This document shows, piece by piece, positions 1 to 9,838 of a DNA stretch of 64,000 bases. The DNA lies in NCBI RefSeq assembly GCF_014648475.1, contig NZ_BMRE01000040.1, positions 19,684 to 83,683 on the forward strand. Direction: 5' to 3'. The stretch is from Lentzea flava. GTDB lineage: Bacteria > Actinomycetota > Actinomycetes > Mycobacteriales > Pseudonocardiaceae. A program made the translations under genes and the position numbers. Within the stretch, counting starts at the first letter, position 1. Every line of letters starts with the position of its first letter. Under the pieces are notes generated by a model, which had not been told where the DNA came from, did not search any database, and worked only from the letters and a program-made list of their open reading frames with translations.

Positions 1-60
1 GATGCCGGTGAGCACCACCGCGGGTGGATCGTCCGTCCGTACGGACGTGGAACTGCTCAT
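1..60 (-). CDS. ABC transporter ATP-binding protein, N-terminal fragment
   Basis: Only the first 20 codons are in the window. They read MSSSTSVRTDDPPAVVLTGI, which matches the style of the N-terminus of sugar/nucleoside importer ATPases, whose next residues are usually T/SKRFPGV. The ATG at 60 has a GAGGAG ribosome binding site about 6 nt upstream. It lies directly downstream of the BMP lipoprotein gene on the same strand, the normal order of BMP-type nucleoside importers (lipoprotein, ATPase, two permeases). The ATPase identity is inferred from context plus these few residues; the Walker motifs are outside the window. Confidence 0.6.
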   Translation of the reverse strand, partial: MSSSTSVRTDDPPAVVLTGI

Positions 61-88
61 CGTCGAGGCTCCTCATACGACGCACCAG

Positions 89-116
89 GCCCTGTGAGGG
101 CAGATCCTCACAGGGC
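89..116 (-). terminator. Intercistronic hairpin between BMP lipoprotein and ATPase genes
   Basis: An 11-bp perfect stem (89-99 with 106-116) closes a 6-nt loop. There is no T-run, so it is more likely an attenuating or mRNA-stabilising hairpin that lets the lipoprotein be made in excess over the ATPase than a full terminator. That role is inferred from its position between the two genes. Confidence 0.6.
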
Positions 117-140
117 CCGGCGTGTGCTTTGGCTAGCGGA

Positions 141-1286
141 CTACGGCTTGTCCGCGACCTTGATCTTGCCCTCGATGATCTGGGCCTTGTAGCCCTCGAG
201 GATGCCCTGCAGCTTCGCGTCGATCTTGCCACCCGAGGTGGCGTAGCCGACACCGTTCACCTTCAGGTCGAAGACCTTCGGCAGCGACGCGAGGTCGTTC
301 TTGGCGACGGCCTTCACGAAGTCGTACACCGCGACGTCGACGCGCTTGAGCATCGAGGAGACGATGACGTCCTTGGTGTCCGCGACGGTCGCCTGGTTGT
401 ACTGGTCGGAGTCGACACCGATCGCCAGCACGCCTGCCTGCTTGGCGGCCGAGAAGATGCCCTTACCGGACGCACCCGCGGCCTGGTAGATCACGTCGGC
501 GCCCTTGTCGATCTGGCCCTTCGCGGCCTCCTGGCCCTTCGGCGCGTCCTGGAAGCCCGTGAAGTCACCGGCCGGGGTGATGTACTTCTTCTCGATCTGG
601 ATCTTCGGCGCGGCGGCCTTGGCACCCTGGACGTAGCCGGCCTCGAACTTCTGGATCAGCGGGATCTCGACACCGCCGACGAAGCCCACGTGGCACTTCT
701 TGCTCTGGTACGCGGCGATGACACCGGCCAGGAAGGAACCCTCGTGCTCGGCGAACGTCAGCGGCGTGACGTTGGCAGCGCCCTCGACGGCCGCGTCGAC
801 CAGGCCGAACTTGACGTTCGGGAACTCCGCGGCGACGAGCTTCATCGACTCGCCGTAGGCGAAGCCGACACCGATGATCGGGTTGAAGCCCTCGGCGGCC
901 AGCTGGCGCAGACGGGTCTGCTTGGAGGACTCGTCCTCGTTCGGCGCAGCGGAGAGCTCCTTGGTGTTCTCCTTCTTGATGCCGAAGTCGGCGAGGGCCT
1001 TGTCCAGACCGGCGGCGGCGGAGTCGTTGAACGACGCGTCGCCACGGCCACCGATGTCGTAGGCCAGGCCGACCTTCAGCGCGCTTCCGTCCACCTTCTC
1101 ACCGGCGGCGCTGCTGGTGTTCGAGGTGGCAGGCGCTGTGGGAGGCGTGGCGAACTCGCAGGCGGCACCACTGCCGGTGTTCGAGTTGTTGCTACCGCCA
1201 CCCGAGTCCTTCGCGCAGGCGGCCATAGTCATCACGCTGGTGAGCGCGATCGCGGCGACCGCGACGCCACGCATACGACGACGCAC
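141..1286 (-). CDS. BMP family ABC transporter substrate-binding lipoprotein
   Basis: A 381-residue lipoprotein of the basic membrane protein (BMP/PnrA) family, which binds purine nucleosides or related ligands outside the membrane and delivers them to an ABC importer. Visible: Arg-rich start, hydrophobic segment, lipobox MAAC with Cys at about residue 24, a Ser/Asn/Gly linker, then the ligand-binding fold beginning KVGLAYDIGG with the family's D-SFN segment (DASFND). I chose the GTG at 1286 because GGAGGAG sits 7 nt upstream; ATG at 1274 is the alternative, and a longer upstream reading has no RBS. The 5' leader holds a short dyad (1315-1330). The partial ATPase gene follows, so this is the first gene of an importer operon running off the window. 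Confidence 0.92.
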   Translation of the reverse strand: MRRRMRGVAVAAIALTSVMTMAACAKDSGGGSNNSNTGSGAACEFATPPTAPATSNTSSAAGEKVDGSALKVGLAYDIGGRGDASFNDSAAAGLDKALADFGIKKENTKELSAAPNEDESSKQTRLRQLAAEGFNPIIGVGFAYGESMKLVAAEFPNVKFGLVDAAVEGAANVTPLTFAEHEGSFLAGVIAAYQSKKCHVGFVGGVEIPLIQKFEAGYVQGAKAAAPKIQIEKKYITPAGDFTGFQDAPKGQEAAKGQIDKGADVIYQAAGASGKGIFSAAKQAGVLAIGVDSDQYNQATVADTKDVIVSSMLKRVDVAVYDFVKAVAKNDLASLPKVFDLKVNGVGYATSGGKIDAKLQGILEGYKAQIIEGKIKVADKP

Positions 1287-1436
1287 GGCTCGTCTCCTCC
1301 CTGAGGTTCCTCCCCAACGACCTCGTTGGGTTCTAGACGGCGCACCGTACCTCTTAGTAACCAACACTGTTGCGGCGAGCACCTACAAAGACCCCTATCG
1401 GTTACTCATTCGACGCATTGGCCCCACCTGTGGTGA

Positions 1437-1589
1437 TCACTCGTGTTCGGCGCGTGGTGAAACGTCCTCTTCGGCCGCTTCAACGCACTGATCGTCGTCC
1501 AAACGGCGCAGTTCCGCGCGCTGGGCCCAGCGCTCCAGTGCCGACGACACTCCCGCCACCGGCCCTCCCGGCAGCAGATTCCTCCCCAT
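1437..1589 (-). CDS. Possible small hypothetical protein (50 aa)
   Basis: A 50-codon frame starting ATG at 1589, with a protein-like C-terminal half (LERWAQRAELRRLDDD, then an acidic tail). About 70% of third positions are G/C, less than real neighbours, and I see no good ribosome binding site. It matches no family I recognise. It could be a real small acidic protein or chance; treat as weak. Confidence 0.25.
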   Translation of the reverse strand: MGRNLLPGGPVAGVSSALERWAQRAELRRLDDDQCVEAAEEDVSPRAEHE

Positions 1590-1690
1590 GCGGCCCAGGA
1601 TGCGGCATCGCTGACCTCGGCGTTCGTAGTTCGGCGAAGTTTCTCGGCGCGACGGTGAACCGTTCGCGGTCCCCCCGTCGTGTAGGGGGT

Positions 1691-1748
1691 GGCAAGTGCC
1701 CTTGCCGACGACGGCGGCCCGGACCAAGGCGGAGGTCCGGCCGCCGTC
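1691..1748 (+). terminator. Double hairpin, orphan terminator-like structure
   Basis: Two adjacent dyads: a 6-bp stem with 4-nt loop at 1691-1706, then a very strong GC stem at 1710-1725 paired with 1734-1748 (15 pairs, one bulged C, 8-nt loop), followed on the plus strand by CTCCGTTTCCC. No recognisable plus-strand gene ends here, so it may terminate a small RNA or insulate the sdh promoter. Confidence 0.5.
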
Positions 1749-1831
1749 CTCCGTTTCCCGGTACGCGCGCGCCATTTGTGGCGTGGACCGCATTTCGGGA
1801 TCGATAAAGACCGCTTGGCCGATCGACAGCG

Positions 1832-1847
1832 TGTCTCATCGATCACA
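1832..1847. promoter_or_regulatory. CRP/GlxR-like operator upstream of sdhC
   Basis: The 16-mer TGTCTCATCGATCACA fits the CRP-family pattern TGTGA-N6-TCACA with one perfect half (GATCACA) and one degenerate half. It lies about 40 nt upstream of a candidate -10 and 111 nt upstream of sdhC. In Corynebacterium, sdh genes are known targets of the cAMP regulator GlxR; applying that here is inference. Confidence 0.4.
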
Positions 1848-1887
1848 GAGCGGGTGCGCCTGCTGGGTCGGGTCCAACGTGCGGGAC

Positions 1888-1893
1888 TAGGAT
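1888..1893 (+). promoter_or_regulatory. Candidate -10 element of sdhCDAB
   Basis: TAGGAT fits the actinobacterial TANNNT -10 pattern and would give a leader of roughly 60 nt before sdhC. No convincing -35 is visible. Confidence 0.3.
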
Positions 1894-1958
1894 TTTCCGG
1901 TCATGGTCGGCATGAACTGTTCACCGACCACCACCACTGACGTTGGAGGCCTCGGCGC

Positions 1959-2381
1959 ATGACCAGCGCAGGCGCACCCGAGCGTTCGGGCACCACCCGA
2001 GGGGGTGGGACGCTCTACCGCGGTGATCTGGGCATGTGGTCCTGGGTCGCCCACCGGATCACCGGTGTCCTCACGTTCTTCTTCCTGTTCACCCACGTGC
2101 TCGACACCGCACTGGTGCGGGTGTCACCGAACGCGTACGACGCGGTGATCGAGACCTACAAGAACCCGGTCGTGAACCTCTTCGAGGTCGGCCTCGTCGG
2201 CGCGGTGCTCTACCACGCGCTGAACGGCATCCGGGTCATGCTGGTCGACTTCTGGGAGAAGGGCGCCAAGTACCAGCGGGTCATGCTCTGGACCGTGCTG
2301 GCCGTCTGGGTCGTCGTCATGATCCCCGGCTTCTACTTCATGATGGAGCGCACGATCTCCGAGCTGGTTGGGGGTCACTGA
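1959..2381 (+). CDS. sdhC: Succinate dehydrogenase cytochrome b556 subunit
   Basis: Membrane subunit of complex II (140 aa) that anchors SdhAB and takes part in quinone and haem binding. Three hydrophobic segments are visible (about residues 30-52, 66-90 and 104-128). The conserved AHRITG segment and the HALNGIR segment, whose His is a usual haem ligand, are present. Start ATG at 1959 has GGAGG about 11 nt upstream. It is first in a tight sdhC-sdhD-sdhA-sdhB operon; sdhD begins 2 nt after its stop. Possible cAMP-type regulation is suggested by the upstream dyad. Confidence 0.95.
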   Translation: MTSAGAPERSGTTRGGGTLYRGDLGMWSWVAHRITGVLTFFFLFTHVLDTALVRVSPNAYDAVIETYKNPVVNLFEVGLVGAVLYHALNGIRVMLVDFWEKGAKYQRVMLWTVLAVWVVVMIPGFYFMMERTISELVGGH

Positions 2382-2383
2382 CC

Positions 2384-2791
2384 ATGTCTCTCGCACTCGA
2401 CAAGCCCCGCCAGCCGCGCCGTCCCGCGGCCCGTCGCAGCAACGGCGAGCTCTACAGCTGGCTGTTCATGCGCCTCTCCGGCCTGCTGCTCGTGGTCCTG
2501 GTCCTGGGCCACCTGTTCATCATGAACATCCTCGACGGCGGTGTGCACCGCATCAACTTCGGTTTCGTCGCCGGCCGCTGGGCGTCCCCGTTCTGGCAGT
2601 TCTGGGACCTCGCGATGCTCTGGCTCGCGCAGATCCACGGCGGCAACGGCGTGCGGACGGTCATCAACGACTACGCCCGCAAGGACTCCACCCGGTTCTG
2701 GTTGAAGATGCTGCTCTACGTCTCGATGGTGCTGATCGTCTCGCTCGGCACGTTCGTGATCTTCACCTTCGACCCGAACATCTCGAACTGA
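2384..2791 (+). CDS. sdhD: Succinate dehydrogenase hydrophobic membrane anchor subunit
   Basis: Second membrane subunit of complex II, 135 aa, with three membrane segments. The basic N-terminus is followed by SWLFMRLSGLLL, GHLF in the first helix and IHGGNGVR before the third helix, all typical of actinobacterial SdhD. The open frame extends upstream through sdhC, but the ATG at 2384 is 2 nt after the sdhC stop and is preceded by GGGGGT inside the sdhC 3' end. Co-transcribed with sdhA, which starts 22 nt after the stop. Confidence 0.95.
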   Translation: MSLALDKPRQPRRPAARRSNGELYSWLFMRLSGLLLVVLVLGHLFIMNILDGGVHRINFGFVAGRWASPFWQFWDLAMLWLAQIHGGNGVRTVINDYARKDSTRFWLKMLLYVSMVLIVSLGTFVIFTFDPNISN

Positions 2792-2813
2792 CCCGCGCGG
2801 GGAGCCCACCACA

Positions 2814-4564
<1,751 letters not shown>

Positions 4565-4565
<1 letters not shown>

Positions 4566-5347
4566 TGACCGCCACCGCTGAAACCACCACTGGCTCGCGC
4601 GGTTCCCAGCCGCCGGTTCCGGACGGCGCTGTCACGGTCACCGTCAAGATCCGCCGGTTCAACCCGGAGTTCGACGACGAGCCGCGCTGGGACTCGTTCG
4701 ACATCCCCGCGCTCCCTTCGGACCGCGTGCTGAACCTCCTCCACTACATCAAGTGGTACGTGGACGGCACGCTGACGTTCCGCCGCTCCTGCGCGCACGG
4801 CATCTGCGGCTCCGACGCCATGCGCATCAACGGCGTCAACCGCCTGGCGTGCAAGGTCCTGCTGAAGGACCTGCTGGAGAAGGGCGGCAAGCAGACCACG
4901 ATCACCATCGAGCCCATCAAGGGCCTGCCGGTGAACAAGGACCTGCTCGTCGACATGGAGCCGTTCTTCGAGGCGTTCCGCGCCGTCAAGCCGTACCTCG
5001 TGACGTACGGCAACGAGCCGACGCGCGAGCGGATCCAGTCCGTCGCCGACCGCGAGCGCTTCGACGACACGACGAAGTGCATCCTGTGCGCCTGCTGCAC
5101 CACGTCGTGCCCGGTGTACTGGACCGAGGGCTCGTACTTCGGCCCCGCCGCGATCGTCAACGCGCACCGGTTCATCTTCGACTCGCGTGACGAGGGCGCT
5201 GAGGAGCGGCTCGACATCCTCAACGACATCGACGGCGTGTGGCGGTGCCGGACCACGTTCAACTGCACCGACGCCTGCCCGCGTGGCATCCAGGTCACCA
5301 AGGCGATCCAGGAAGTGAAGCGCGCGCTGCTGTTCAAGCGCGTCTGA
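4565..5347 (+). CDS. sdhB: Succinate dehydrogenase iron-sulfur subunit
   Basis: Electron-transfer subunit of complex II (260 aa). The N-terminal 2Fe-2S domain has CAHGICGSD and a fourth ligand in NRLAC; the third ligand position is Asp instead of the common Cys, a variant known in several lineages including actinobacteria. The C-terminal ferredoxin domain has CILCACCTTSCP and CTDACP for the 4Fe-4S and 3Fe-4S clusters. The N-terminus has an extra Thr/Gly-rich stretch of about 20 residues. Last gene of the operon; a strong terminator follows 15 nt downstream. Confidence 0.96.
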
Positions 5348-5361
5348 TCTCTCTGTTTCCG

Positions 5362-5392
5362 AAGCGCCGCGTTCCGTTCGGACGCGGCGCTT
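5362..5392 (+). terminator. Rho-independent terminator of sdh operon
   Basis: Perfect 11-bp stem AAGCGCCGCGT / ACGCGGCGCTT with a 9-nt loop, followed by TGCTTT. It directly follows the sdhB stop. Confidence 0.85.
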
Positions 5393-5444
5393 TGCTTTGG
5401 CGTGGTAAGTCTGTCCGGACCCGCACGACCGGACGGAGCCCACG

Positions 5445-8400
5445 TTGACGAAGCAGACAACCGCTGCGGCGGCAGTCACCGTGGTGAGCATTGCCGTCGC
5501 CATCGTCGTGAACCTGCTGACGTCGGGGTGGAGCTGGACGTTCTTCGTGCTGCTGGCGGTGCTGGCCGCCGTCTGGGTCGCGCTGGCGGTGTGGCAGGTC
5601 TCGGCGGGCCGCATCAAGCCCCTCGGCGCGCCTGCGGCGACCTCTGCCGGCGGAATCGTCGCCCGGCCGGAACTCTCCGGCCGGATCGTCCGGCTGCTGC
5701 TGGGCTCCGGAACGCGCAAGGTCGCCATCACCACCGGGCTCTGGGGCGCCGGCGGTTTCGGCAAGACCACTCTCGCGGCGGAGGTCTGCGAGAACCCGGA
5801 GATCAAGGCGGCGTTCGGCGCGAACATCTGGTGGGTCACCGTCGGCCAGGAGGTGCGCGGCGCCGCGCTCGCCGACACGATCAACGACGTCATCAAGCGC
5901 ATCGACGGCCAGAGCCCCGGCCTCACCCGGCCGGAGCAGGCGGGCATGCACCTGGGCGCGCTGCTGAAGGAGCGCGGCCGCTCCCTGCTCGTCGTCGACG
6001 ACGTCTGGTCCGCGGAGCAGCTGCGCCCGTTCCTCGACGCGGGCCGCGGCTGCACGCTGCTGGTGACCACCCGGTTCCCGGACGTCCTGCCGGGCGATGC
6101 GGAACCCGTCGAGGTCAACGAGATGCGCCCGGATCAGGCGAGCGCGCTGGTGAACAGCGGCCTCGCCGGACTGCCCGACTCCGTCAGGGACGGCCTGCTG
6201 GACATCACCGGCCGGTGGCCGCTCGCCCTCAGCCTGGCCAACGCCGCCCTGCGCCGAGCGGACCGCACCGGCGCCGACGTGGTCGAGACCGCGCGAAAAC
6301 TGTTGCAGCGCCTGCAGGAAGAGGGTCCGGCCGCGCTCGACGTCACCGACGCGGACCGCCGGGACCGCACCGTCGCGGCCACCCTCGAATCCTCGCTGAG
6401 CCTGCTCGGCGAACGGCGCGACCGCGTCGTCGAACTGGCGATCTTCCCCGAGGACACCGACATCCCGCGGGACCTGATCGCGTTGCTCTGGCACCGCACC
6501 GCCGGTCTGTCGTCCGACGAGACCGACCTGCTGTGCCAGGAGATCGTCGACCTCTCGCTGGCGACCGGTCTGCACCGCGTGCGCCTGCACGACGTCATCC
6601 GCTCGTACCTGCGCCACGAGTGCGGGCTCGACCGCCTCACCGCACTGCACAACACGTTCCTCGACGGTGTCGCCGCAACGCTTCCAGGCGACGGGTGGTG
6701 GCAGCTTCCTGGCGAGCAGGAACACCTGTGGCGCACGCTCGCCTACCACCTCACCGGTGCGCAGCGGACCGAGGAGCTGGCCGAGCTGGTGGAGACGCCT
6801 GCCTGGCTCATCGGCAAGTTGCGCAGGCTCGGCCCGGTCGCGGTCGCCGAGGACGTCGCCCTCGTCGACAACGAACACAGCCGTGAGCTCACCCGGTTCC
6901 TCGACCAGCTGGGGCACACACTCACCCCGACCGTTCCCGAACACGCAGTGGTCAACGCCTTGGCGCATCGGCTGGTGCGGTATCCGGCACTGAAGAAGCT
7001 GCGGGAAGCGGCGATCGCCGAAACACGAGAATTGCCTCGGCTGGTTCCGCGCGAGCCGATGCCGGACCTGCCGGATCCGGCGCTGAACCGAGTGCTCGTC
7101 GGACACGACGACGAGGTCAAGGGATGCGCGTTCGCGCCCACGGGGAAGTGGCTCGCCACAGTCAGCGACGACGACACGATTCGTGTGTGGGACCCGAGCA
7201 GCGGCCGCTTGTTGCAGATCATCAGCAGCGACGAACCGCTGTACGGCAACTGTGTTCTGTCACCGGACGGCAAGTGGCTCGCGGTCGAGGGTGTCCGCGC
7301 GCTGGTCCACGTTTTCGACACCAGCTCGTGGACGGTGCACACCGTCATCGACAGCCACGGCTCCGTGTGGTGCTTCGCCTTCATGGAGGAAAGCCGCACG
7401 CTGGTCACGGTCAACAATCGGAAGCAGCTGATCGTGTGGGACGTGGTCACCGGGAAGCAGCTGCGAAAGTTCAAGATCGAGAACGACCTCGACCACTGTG
7501 CTGCCTTGACCGGTACCACGCTGCTCGGCATCGACGGCAGCGGCGTGCATCTGTTCGACACGGACACCGGCGAGCTGGTGACGCCCGTCGAGCTGCCGAC
7601 GGGCTACTGGGCCGGAATGGCGGTCGACCCCACCCACCGGTGGATGGCGCTGGTCGACGGCACCGGTCTCACGGTGCGCGATCTGACCGCGCCCGGTCAG
7701 TCCGCACTCGTGCTGCGGCATCAGACAGATCTGACGACGGCTGCGTTCTCCCCTCGTGGTGACTTGCTCGCCACCGCCGACGACCGAGGCATGATCTCCA
7801 TCTGGAGCGTCGCCGAGTGGCGTCTGCTCGGCCAGGTGGCCGCGCACGGTTCTATGATCAATTCCCTGGCTTTCTCCCCTGACGGCTCCGTGCTCGTGTC
7901 AACCAGTGACGACAGGACAGCACGACTGTGGGATCCATCGCTCGCGTCAGAACAGACACAACAACACACTGCCGCGTCCGCCTGTGCAGCCGCGCCCGAC
8001 GGCTCGTGGCTCGCGGTCGCGACGCCGAGAACCACACGCATCCACAGCTCCGATCTCGCGGAGCCCGTGCTCGAACTCGAGTTCGCCGCCGGCGCCGGCG
8101 CTCTCATGTCCCTTCACGGCGGCAGCATGTTGCTGGTGAAGAAGTACAGCAGCATCCACCTCCTCGATGAGAGTGATTGGCTGGCTGGCCGAGCACTGGA
8201 GAACCCTCGCGGCCACATGCTCACGTCAGCCACCGCCGGCGGTTCGTTCGTCTGCGCGGTCGACTCCTCCGGACAGGCACTGCTCTGGGACACGGCCATC
8301 TGGGGTCGTCCCATCTTCGTCGTGCTCGACGACAACTCGGTGCGAATCTCCTTGCGGCCACCGGCGGAGAACCAACGCAGGTCTCGTCAACGCCGGAAGG

Positions 8401-8888
8401 GATCGACCACGGGAAGGATCGTCGGCGCAGCCGTCGACCCGTCCGGCGACTCACTGGTGGTCGCCGCCGACACCGCGGTCTTCGTCATCGCACTCCGCAC
8501 CAACGAGGTGACGACCACCATCCCCGTGGACGAACCGCCGACCAGTGCCTCAATCTCCCCGGACGGACGCTGGCTGGTCATCGGCCACGAGGACTCGATG
8601 CGGGTGTGGAACACGAACACCTGGACCCACGAGGTGACTCTCGTGGAGATCACCACCGGGGCCGAGGAGGTTGCCTGGACGCCGGACAGCTCACTGATCG
8701 CCGTGGCCACGGAGGACCAGGTCGTGCGGATCTACGACAGCGCCACCTGGCAGTGCCTCACCTCGATTCGTCTCGACGGCACGGTGGCCGACTGCGTCTG
8801 GGCCGGGAACGCCGACCTGGTCGTGGTCGGCGGGCACGGCGTCTACCGCTTCGACTTCTGCGGCGGATCGCCAGAAGCCGCCGGGTGA
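5445..8888 (+). CDS. STAND (NB-ARC) ATPase with N-terminal TM helices and WD40 repeats
   Basis: An 1147-residue signal-transduction ATPase. Order seen: two hydrophobic helices (about residues 10-26 and 30-51); NB-ARC module with P-loop GLWGAGGFGKTT (99-110), Walker B LLVVDDVW (about 181-188), a TTR sensor, a WPLAL segment in the GxP position and an LHD motif in the MHD position; then from about residue 550 a long array of WD40 repeats ending in tags such as IRVWD, LIVWD, ARLWD and VRIYD, enough for about two propellers. Start is TTG at 5445 with GGAG 6 nt upstream. Family knowledge: STAND proteins sense a ligand through the repeats and oligomerise. Here the only candidate effector is the TM pair. 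Defence, stress sensing or development are all possible; the ligand is unknown. Confidence 0.9.
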   Translation: MTKQTTAAAAVTVVSIAVAIVVNLLTSGWSWTFFVLLAVLAAVWVALAVWQVSAGRIKPLGAPAATSAGGIVARPELSGRIVRLLLGSGTRKVAITTGLWGAGGFGKTTLAAEVCENPEIKAAFGANIWWVTVGQEVRGAALADTINDVIKRIDGQSPGLTRPEQAGMHLGALLKERGRSLLVVDDVWSAEQLRPFLDAGRGCTLLVTTRFPDVLPGDAEPVEVNEMRPDQASALVNSGLAGLPDSVRDGLLDITGRWPLALSLANAALRRADRTGADVVETARKLLQRLQEEGPAALDVTDADRRDRTVAATLESSLSLLGERRDRVVELAIFPEDTDIPRDLIALLWHRTAGLSSDETDLLCQEIVDLSLATGLHRVRLHDVIRSYLRHECGLDRLTALHNTFLDGVAATLPGDGWWQLPGEQEHLWRTLAYHLTGAQRTEELAELVETPAWLIGKLRRLGPVAVAEDVALVDNEHSRELTRFLDQLGHTLTPTVPEHAVVNALAHRLVRYPALKKLREAAIAETRELPRLVPREPMPDLPDPALNRVLVGHDDEVKGCAFAPTGKWLATVSDDDTIRVWDPSSGRLLQIISSDEPLYGNCVLSPDGKWLAVEGVRALVHVFDTSSWTVHTVIDSHGSVWCFAFMEESRTLVTVNNRKQLIVWDVVTGKQLRKFKIENDLDHCAALTGTTLLGIDGSGVHLFDTDTGELVTPVELPTGYWAGMAVDPTHRWMALVDGTGLTVRDLTAPGQSALVLRHQTDLTTAAFSPRGDLLATADDRGMISIWSVAEWRLLGQVAAHGSMINSLAFSPDGSVLVSTSDDRTARLWDPSLASEQTQQHTAASACAAAPDGSWLAVATPRTTRIHSSDLAEPVLELEFAAGAGALMSLHGGSMLLVKKYSSIHLLDESDWLAGRALENPRGHMLTSATAGGSFVCAVDSSGQALLWDTAIWGRPIFVVLDDNSVRISLRPPAENQRRSRQRRKGSTTGRIVGAAVDPSGDSLVVAADTAVFVIALRTNEVTTTIPVDEPPTSASISPDGRWLVIGHEDSMRVWNTNTWTHEVTLVEITTGAEEVAWTPDSSLIAVATEDQVVRIYDSATWQCLTSIRLDGTVADCVWAGNADLVVVGGHGVYRFDFCGGSPEAAG

Positions 8889-9799
8889 TCGAGGGGCACA
8901 ATGCGCACCGGCGGTCTCGGCCGGGCTGCCGCTGCCCGGTGGGCCTTCTTCAGCTCGCGAGCCACCGCGTCCGGGGTGTCGCGGAGGCGGGCCGGGAGCG
9001 TTTGCAGGACCAGGATTCCCGCTGCCGCGTAACGACTGTTGCGCGCGAGGGTGCGTTCGTAGTCGCGCGGTCCGAAGTGGAACGCCTTCGAGTCGATCTC
9101 CCAGGCCAGGCCCACGTCGTCGAACCAGGCGTCCGGTCTGCCGATGATCTGGCCGTCGGCGTCGGCGATCGTGACGTTCCAGTGCGGTGTGGTCAGGCGG
9201 ATCCGGCGGGAGAGGCGGCGGGCGTCGCGCTCGGCCACCGATTGCGCGCGGCCCAGCTCCTTCAGGACGGCGCGGACCAGCTTGGTGCCGTAGCGGTTGG
9301 TCCTGGCCTCCGCGGCGAGGCTTTCCGGCGTGCAGCGGCCTTTTTGGATGGCCGCGGCCACCAGGGCGGTGGCGGAGTCGGCCGAGCGCAGCAGGCGGCA
9401 CGCGTCGACCACGGCGCGGTCCGCCGACACCACCGGGAATCCGCCCACGTCGGTGGACGCGGGCATCGGTGCGGCGCGTTCGAGGATCAGCGCGCCGCTG
9501 CCGCGGGCGGAATTCGGCACCAGCACGTGGATCTCGGTGCCGGAGGCGGGCAGGCCGTGGCGGCGGCAGGCTTCCGCGCCCGTCAGGACGGCTCCGGGGC
9601 CCGCGCGCAGCAGGGCCGCGGTGACCTGTTGGTCGCGGGTGGGCGGGCCGTTGTGCAGCAGCACCACGCCGGGGTGCATGCGCTGCCACGGCCCGCCCGG
9701 CTCGCATCGGCGCCAGGGGTTCGAGACTCCCAGCGACTTCAGGGCGGTGGCGCTGATGACTCCCAGATCACTGCGTTCGCGCAGGTGTTCGATGAGCAT
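8843..9799 (-). CDS. AbiEi/DUF559-like protein, possible antitoxin-nuclease fold
   Basis: A 318-residue protein of a type common in actinobacteria: an N-terminal winged-helix-like segment, a middle region resembling AbiEi-family antitoxins (DRAVVDACRLL), and a C-terminal DUF559/Vsr-like segment (VGLAWEIDSKAFHFG, then a conserved Arg-rich helix) reminiscent of a nuclease core. Its 3' end overlaps the STAND gene tail-to-tail by 46 bp. No strong RBS precedes ATG 9799; CACACT lies 6 nt upstream, so it may be leaderless with a weak -10. No partner toxin lies next to it, so an antitoxin role is not supported beyond family resemblance. Confidence 0.75.
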   Translation of the reverse strand: MLIEHLRERSDLGVISATALKSLGVSNPWRRCEPGGPWQRMHPGVVLLHNGPPTRDQQVTAALLRAGPGAVLTGAEACRRHGLPASGTEIHVLVPNSARGSGALILERAAPMPASTDVGGFPVVSADRAVVDACRLLRSADSATALVAAAIQKGRCTPESLAAEARTNRYGTKLVRAVLKELGRAQSVAERDARRLSRRIRLTTPHWNVTIADADGQIIGRPDAWFDDVGLAWEIDSKAFHFGPRDYERTLARNSRYAAAGILVLQTLPARLRDTPDAVARELKKAHRAAAARPRPPVRIVPLDHPAASGDPPQKSKR

Positions 9800-9838
9800 G
9801 GAGTCAGTGTGACAAGCGCCACCGACAGTTTTTGACGG

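Larger units (their letters stand above)
1287..1958. other. 672-bp divergent intergenic region
   Basis: This is the only long stretch without a confident gene. It holds the leader of the BMP gene, one weak small ORF on the minus strand (1437-1589), two adjacent hairpins (1691-1706 and 1710-1748), a CRP-like dyad (1832-1847) and a possible sdh promoter. Other open frames here lack GC-rich third positions and protein-like composition, so I did not call them. Confidence 0.6.

Noticed and set aside
24..1304. 426-codon plus-strand frame
   Set aside because: It is antisense to the BMP lipoprotein gene; composition is Leu/Arg/Asp-rich mirror coding with no RBS.
5334..7106. 590-codon minus-strand frame over the STAND gene
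   Set aside because: Shadow of the NB-ARC gene, which has clear motifs on the plus strand.
8843..9799. AbiEii toxin partner beside the AbiEi-like gene
   Set aside because: Neither neighbour is a nucleotidyltransferase toxin, so no AbiE system is supported.
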